Assembly: GCA_947359465.1 (NCBI GenBank)
Contig: OX375881.1
Span: 75,539,914-75,603,913 of the forward strand
Length of the DNA stretch: 64,000 bases
DNA from: Metellina segmentata
Lineage: Eukaryota > Arthropoda > Arachnida > Araneae > Tetragnathidae
Direction: 5' to 3'
Below are positions 58,191 through 64,000 of this stretch, one piece after another. Every line of letters starts with the position of its first letter. Position 1 is the stretch's first letter. Both the position numbers and the translations under genes were made by a program. The notes below the pieces were generated by a model, which had not been told where the DNA came from, searched no databases, and saw nothing but the letters and a program-made list of their open reading frames with translations.

Positions 58191-58565
58191 CTGAAAAATA
58201 ATTTTTGCATTTAAAATAAATCCAAAATGACAATACAACCAAAATTTCCAACATAAAATATATATTTGATTTCAAAAATTTTATTCACAAAATATTTGTT
58301 ACTATAAATAAATTGCAATTGATTTTATTTATTTCAGCACATGAAACACCTAAACAAAAATTTCAGATGAATATTTCTTAAAATGGAATGCTTTATCAAC
58401 AATGTATAAGATATCTAGATGAAAAATGATGTTTGTTTTCTGTATATCTTAATTCATATAGAAATGTATGAATACAACATTAGTTCAGAAAATTAACTTT
58501 TAAAACATACATTCATACTATTGAAAGTTTCACTTTCGTCAATTTGAATCAGGTAGTTAACCCTC

Positions 58566-61500
58566 TAACAGCCATACGGGTCTGAAGATCACCTCCTCAG
58601 AAACCCAAAACGCCCGATTATCAGAAGCATTATAGCTAACTATTTCTTTCCCCCTTTTACTCATCATCAGAAGACCGTACAACAGATCCGAAACCCTCCG
58701 CTGTTTTAAATGAAGGGGTCGTATGGAAAGTGTTCTTTTTAACTTATAAGTCGGTCTTAGAATTGGACATGGTGTTTGCTGACGTTAAGTGACCATTACA
58801 CAACATCTTTTAATCTCGAAAAGAAAAAAAAAGGATCAAAAATTGCGAAATTGTTAGAAAAAACATATTTTTGTATTTATAAGAATACTTTTCTTTGGTG
58901 AAATTTAGCGGAAATGTAAAGCAATGAGGGAAATTACTTGTAATAAAACGATGAAAATATTTTTTCAATTTTAATTAAACAAACATATTATGCTCTACGT
59001 ATAATTTTAAATACATATTTGTTCATTAATTGTTGTAAAACAGCAATTTATATATATTTTCCCCTTATTATTTCTCTCTTATCTCGTTTATTTCTAATCT
59101 CTTGCAACTAGAATATAAAAGTTATACTTTTTCTGTTGTGTTATCTCTCGGCAATAAGTTTGCAATTTTTTACCTTATTTTTAAAGCAACATATAAAAAA
59201 TTCGTGATATTTTTATGGAAATAATATATTTTTTACTTTGAAATTGATGTTTAAAAAGTTTTTCGGAAATATAATACAGTGATAAAAGTAGTTATTTTTC
59301 AATAATTATTCCTTATAAATAGAATCTTAAAGCAAAGTGAATTTTTGATAATGGTTTCTTTTAAAATTTACGATCAAAAGCATCTTGATAAATCACTGAA
59401 GTATTATTATAGTTACGCCGAAATTATGTCCTTGAAATATAAGAAAGTTTTACTGGTTTGTGAGGACTTTTAAAAATATGCAGGTTTTCCAAAAAACACT
59501 AAGATAGGCAAACCTTTAAGTGTGGAAACTTTTGCTTATTTGAAATAAATTTCACACATTACTGTTATCACCAAACTCTCACTAATAAATCGAAAAGGTA
59601 GCATTTCTTACTAGCAATTCAAACTCATTCTTTACAATTTATTTCTTTTTCAGTTACTATTATATATGCGTAGGTAGAAAACGTGTCTTGGAATTAAATT
59701 TCACATAAAAATAAAAGCGATTAAGTACTTCAGTGAAATTTTGCGTTGAAAGCGACGTTCAAGTGTGCATCCCTCAAAATAAAAAGTGTAGTAGTTCCTT
59801 CATTTGTTTTAAATTTGTGACAGCATCTATTCTAAAAGACCAAAACCTGGTCAGATGAGGGAAAACATAAAACTCAACTGCTAATAATGTCATCTCCTTC
59901 TTATGCTATGCAAGCATTCTTAGAATTTTTTTCTTTTGATTATTGGGTTAAAACATACCCCGACCATTTCTTCTGGGCTAATGTTTTCAAAATGTCTTAA
60001 ATTATTTCTGGTTACCGATCGAGACAAATGATTTTGTATACAAGAGAAGCTGACTTATCGACACGAGGCCAACTGTTCATCTCCCTCAGTCCTCAGGCTT
60101 CAAAGTTCCCGTCACTTGTACACAAACAACAACACTGGTTCTCTTATATGAAGCATAACCTTGAAAAGGACAATGGACAAAAAGGATAACTGGAACCCTT
60201 CTGTCCGAACTCCGCACTATTCTATTCAGAACAGGTAACAGTCGTTTACGCTTCTCTTTGTAGCAAAAGCATGTGTTATCCTCAAGCAGTGCTAAGAAGT
60301 ACTAAAAAAGCCGCCTCGAATTGTTCACATACGATTTTTTTACCTTTCTTTAGAGGTCCAGCGTTAACCCCTTGGGTGGTAAATACCCATTTGAAATTTC
60401 GCATTGTGGGGATATCACGGGTAAGGTTGAAGAATTTGCTGGAAGCAAATGCCCATTGAGCACTCAGTTCAAAGGAACCAGACCGATATATTCTCTACTG
60501 CCCCAAAACCAAACATGGGATAAAAATAAGTAGAGTGGGAAATTGTATTTAAAATTATAGAATGAATTATCGAATTCTTTTAAAGGTATATTTGCTTTTA
60601 TAGCAAGAATTATAGAATTATTTTTGATACATCTGATCGATCAAAAATTTTCATTTTCAATTTGTCTTTAACTGTAATCTAGAGTTGGTTATTTGGATTT
60701 TATGGCATGAGGTTAAGAACAGAATGAGCTGCATGCATGACCAAATAAAAACAATATATAAATAAAATATAAACGTTATAAGCATGAAGAAAGAAAATAT
60801 TTTAAACATTTTGCCCCAGAACATTTATTGTGCAAAAAACAGAAAATATGCAAAGCTCATGTTTTTTTCATCCATTGATGATGCAATATAGCAATAACAA
60901 ATGAAACTATTATATGATTTATCCAAATGAATAGCATTTCTAAGATGCATTGCCCCCTCATGCATCCACAAAATCGAAAACCTTCCAAAATGGTCTTCAT
61001 AGCAAAACCATGTATTCAAGATTTGTATGCTCACCATGTGTTTAGAAAAAGTAAAGGTTTGTAACATATCGAGAACTCAGTCTAATTTAGGAGATGGGTA
61101 CTCTTAAGCTCAGGTTCCGGGAACATGTCAAAAATATTAAATTATTCATTTAAAAATCTATTCTAACATACATTCACAGGTTAAAGTAGAAAAGTATCAA
61201 ATAAAAACATTTCTATCACCTTAATATTGAGGTATTGAATAGATTTGTTTGTCAATAATAAATACAAAATTGTAGCTAATTAATTTATATTGTGTTTTCC
61301 TTAAGACATATTTTAAAATCTGGATTAGTTCGGGTTTTACAGAATATATACTTGCATTATATTCTCACAATAAATACCATAAATATATATTTCTCCAGTA
61401 CTAATGATAATTTTTGTAGAAAATTTCTTTCACAGCAAATCAAGATTAAACATAAAATTTGCTCTAAATAAACACTTTTACTTATGATGAATTTGAAGTA

Positions 61501-61603
61501 TATCTGTTAACAGTATCGAGAGAGAGAGAGAGCGATTTAAAAAATAAACTTACTAAAATTCTGGAATATTCTTGAATAGAGCAATTTCTTCGGCATTAAA
61601 ACC
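58566..61603. other. Non-coding left part of the piggyBac element
   Basis: AT-rich, no frames with family resemblance. TTAACCCCTTGGGTGG at 60365-60380 looks like another piggyBac-type end with no partner found. A (GA)n run is at 61513-61531. Confidence 0.45.
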
Positions 61604-63310
61604 CTAATCATCTTTAAAACAGTTCTGACACAAGCACATTTTGCAAGTATGACACTCAAAGGAGCTTTCAATGGAACGTCCGCTTATAGTTTTAAGTCCA
61701 AGCTTACGACAACGAACACAAGTCCTTTTGCGTCCATCGATTTTTCTTTTCTTGTGAGCGTGAATAGGAGTTGGTGAAAATTCTGAAATATTTCTTTTTC
61801 GACACCCTTCTTTTGCCAGCTCGTCAATCAGTTCTAACTTGAAATCGTAGAGTTGAAATGATCGCTTTATCGTTGGAGAGTTGGTTGTTTTGTGCAAAAT
61901 GTAGGCATTGCTAATGGCAGTGTCAAGTAGAAAGGAAAACACATACCACCACCATTTAGATGATTTCCTAGCTACTGAAAAATATTTTCTGCGTTGGTCA
62001 GCCAAATCAACTCCTCCCATATGTTTATTATAATCCGCGAAAGCTACGGGGGACTGCACTAAATTTTTTTCTGATCCTTTCCTTCTGGTAACCAAGCAAC
62101 TCTCATTTTTAACATTTGTAGATAAAAGATGTATTTGTTTTTTGTCTACCCAAGTTGTACATAGAATGTTCGGAGAGTTTATGCACTGAAAACATTTGAT
62201 TTCATAAGGAACCTTTAACTTTAAATTTTTTAATTCTTTGGGTAAATTTTTTCGGTTTCCCATCACAGTTCCACAAGAATATATTCCAATTTTTAATAGA
62301 TCTTTCATCAGTATGACGCTACTGAAAAAGCGATCAAAGTATATTGTGTGGCTTTTATGGGCTATGTCTTTTACTAGATGCATCACAACATCATATCCCA
62401 ATCCATTTGTTGATCTCGGGGTGTTGTCTTTTTTCCCACAGTATATTTCAAAGGACAGAGTGTATCCTAAGTAAGGTGTACACAACATCCAAATTTTGAT
62501 GCCTCGTTTGGCGGGTTTTAAGGGCATATATTGTATAATGCCCAAACGTCCCTTAAATTTAATGAGTGCTTCGTCAACTGATAACTGAGCGTACGGCTTA
62601 AAATGCTCGGAAAACTTTTTGCGCAAATATGTTTGTAATGGTTCTACTTTTTGTGTGAAATTGAAATTTTCACTTTCCTTCTTAAGTTCGGATTCCCTGT
62701 CCGATATATGAAAATAGTGCTTTATTCGTAAAAATCTATTTTTACTCATCATCATTTTCACCCTCGTATTTCCGAGTGTTTCGTTTTTAGACCAGTAATC
62801 CGTGATTCTAGGCATCCGTACAATACTCATTACAAGCAGAACTGTAAAGAAATTCCACAGCTCTTTGATGCTCGCAATGGGTTCCCATCTCTCATCAGCA
62901 CATCCTCGCGTTTTGGCGCAAAAGTCCGCATACTTATTGGTGTTAATCCTGATGCGTTCACATATCTCATCAGTCATAAATAACTTTAGGTAGTCCAACG
63001 CTGAAGAGCCAGGTGGTAACATGTGAACGGGACCAGAAAAATGATTAAATTGGGGGACGTGTATGCGTTCGTTATCAACCACTTCTGAATCCCATTCAAT
63101 GGTTCCGTCGATATTTTCAGTTTGAGGAATTCCAGAAACATCTTCACCTTCGGATTCACTATCCACACTAATCGAATTGTTTCCCAATTCCTTAGTTGGC
63201 AATTCCGATTCGTCATCTTCATCACTCATATCCAAATCTGATTCATCTGTATCATTAAAGAGGATTTTGTCGATCTCTTCTCGAGTCAAAGTTCTTCTAT
63301 ACCCAGGCAT
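61604..63310 (-). CDS. piggyBac-type transposase, 568 residues, intact
   Basis: The frame is unbroken from ATG at 63310 (MPGYRRTLTREEIDKILF) to TAG at 61604; seven earlier codons (MRYFAFK) are open, but the second Met fits the family better. The N-terminus is acidic (about residues 19-70). The DDE-type core has Asp at about 246 (LSVDEALIKF), 326 (IYFDRFFSS) and 435 (GGVDLADQRR), the three catalytic positions of piggyBac. The C-terminus is a Cys-rich zinc domain at about 531-564 (CVRCRKLG, FECHTCKMCLCQNCF). A basic run HKKRKIDGRKR precedes it, a likely nuclear signal. Usual length is 550-600. It lies in a Fringe intron on the same strand. It could be active or recently active; expression is not shown. 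Confidence 0.92.
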   Translation of the reverse strand: MPGYRRTLTREEIDKILFNDTDESDLDMSDEDDESELPTKELGNNSISVDSESEGEDVSGIPQTENIDGTIEWDSEVVDNERIHVPQFNHFSGPVHMLPPGSSALDYLKLFMTDEICERIRINTNKYADFCAKTRGCADERWEPIASIKELWNFFTVLLVMSIVRMPRITDYWSKNETLGNTRVKMMMSKNRFLRIKHYFHISDRESELKKESENFNFTQKVEPLQTYLRKKFSEHFKPYAQLSVDEALIKFKGRLGIIQYMPLKPAKRGIKIWMLCTPYLGYTLSFEIYCGKKDNTPRSTNGLGYDVVMHLVKDIAHKSHTIYFDRFFSSVILMKDLLKIGIYSCGTVMGNRKNLPKELKNLKLKVPYEIKCFQCINSPNILCTTWVDKKQIHLLSTNVKNESCLVTRRKGSEKNLVQSPVAFADYNKHMGGVDLADQRRKYFSVARKSSKWWWYVFSFLLDTAISNAYILHKTTNSPTIKRSFQLYDFKLELIDELAKEGCRKRNISEFSPTPIHAHKKRKIDGRKRTCVRCRKLGLKTISGRSIESSFECHTCKMCLCQNCFKDD

Positions 63311-64000
63311 TTTAAAAGCAAAATATCTCACAGAAGTTTATCCGACCCGCAGACAGAATGAAGAAGCTGATCTGTGTAGTTAGAAAAGGACCCCCTGACA
63401 CCTGATGACCGCTTAAGGTGACAGGTCGATCTTCGAGACCCTTTTGTAAAGTGCGGTTGACTGATTACCCTCCTCACCGGTAGAGGGGAAGATACGCTGA
63501 TTGAGTTTAAGGCCGGCCCGGGCGGGCAGCGGTCGTCTGGATGTAAAGCCGTTTCGGGCGGTTTGGCATTCAGAGGGTTAAAGGTCAAAGGTATCAAGTA
63601 GCTTTGTTTGCATTCATTTACAAGATAAGAGTTTAAAAGTCAAGTTCTAAGTTGCAACTTTTCAAGAGTTCATTGATTATATTGGGAATATTACTAAATA
63701 AATTGAAGCATAATCAAATTACACAAAAACTAATTGGATTAAATTGTACTTATAGAAGTTGGAAATCAGAAGCATAGCAATTAAAAAATAATGGAAGGAA
63801 TTAAAGTAACATTAATCCAGGTAAATCAGACTATATAACACAAATTAAAAATTTTTTATTCAGAGTAATTGCATAAAGTGCATTATAAATTTTCAATTTT
63901 ATGGATGATTAATATAAAAAAGGCATAAGAATGAAGATATCTTTCAAGGATGGGTGTTGCTTGCATGTGTTCAAAGATGCACCAGTGAGAATTAGAAACA

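Larger units (their letters stand above)
58561..63577 (-). mobile_element. piggyBac element with intact transposase
   Basis: Bounded by TTAA at 58557-58560 and 63578-63581. The ends CCCTCTAACAGCCATAC (left) and CCCTCTGAATGCCAAAC (right, on minus) are inverted, imperfect after base 6. The transposase begins 267 bp from the right end. Beyond its stop about 3 kb of AT-rich DNA without genes extends to the left end, longer than usual (piggyBac elements are commonly 2.4-3.5 kb), so a further insert may be hidden there. Confidence 0.72.
58191..64000 (-). other. Fringe intron running off the window
   Basis: No exon was found upstream of 58190. The intron holds the piggyBac element at 58561-63577; flanks 58191-58556 and 63582-64000 are AT-rich without coding traces. 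Confidence 0.6.

Overview
The window is eukaryotic, AT-rich and intron-rich, with no bacterial gene organisation. Two host genes can be read, both on the minus strand and both with conserved animal exon boundaries. WDR83/MORG1 is complete: seven exons, start codon at 43277, stop at 23920. The C-terminal half of the Notch-modifying glycosyltransferase Fringe is at 58190 down to 48306. Its last residues resemble the insect Fringe C-terminus more than the vertebrate one, so I infer an arthropod. The dense set of P-like, Tc1/mariner, hAT, Helitron, BEL/Pao and tRNA-SINE copies resembles published spider genomes, probably an orb-weaver. The spider assignment is recall-based inference, not something the sequence proves.

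Layout. 1-11.94 kb is a tower of nested mobile elements. The base is a P-like (THAP9-like) transposase remnant. It is cut by a Tc1 element that itself carries a SINE, by a DD41D mariner-type element, by an 812-bp terminal-inverted-repeat element, and by a BEL/Pao retrotransposon. The BEL element is cut by a hAT element with a clean 8-bp target duplication, and that hAT is cut by a second SINE and a Helitron-like element. 12.6-13.4 kb is a short hAT derivative. 13.78-16.10 kb is a rearranged Tc1 composite. 16.55-20.85 kb is a second tower: a short TIR element, with a hAT at its very edge, a second hAT inside that one, and a truncated Helitron inside the second hAT. 20.85-23.9 kb holds SINE copies and a 563-bp Tc1 deletion derivative.

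23.9-43.3 kb is WDR83. Its introns hold Helitron-like pieces, a degraded gypsy-type RT, a pogo-derived MITE, a LINE tail duplicated in tandem, a near-intact 4.4-kb pogo-family element (itself split by a Helitron with a 185-bp tandem array), a SINE and a hAT-like derivative. 43.3-48.3 kb lies between the genes: SINE copies, a possible LTR fragment, a LINE tail and a long AT microsatellite. 48.3-58.2 kb holds eight Fringe exons with TIR elements in the introns. 58.56-63.58 kb is a piggyBac element flanked by TTAA, with an uninterrupted 568-codon transposase, in the Fringe intron that continues past the window edge. The first Fringe exons (Golgi anchor and N-terminal catalytic part) are not in the window.

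No operon-like logic links the genes. The window is best read as two ordinary conserved genes whose introns and flanks have absorbed successive waves of transposons. I found no new enzymatic or defence system. The most unusual content is the reconstructable insertion order and a few elements that look young: the piggyBac, the pogo element and the DD41D mariner.
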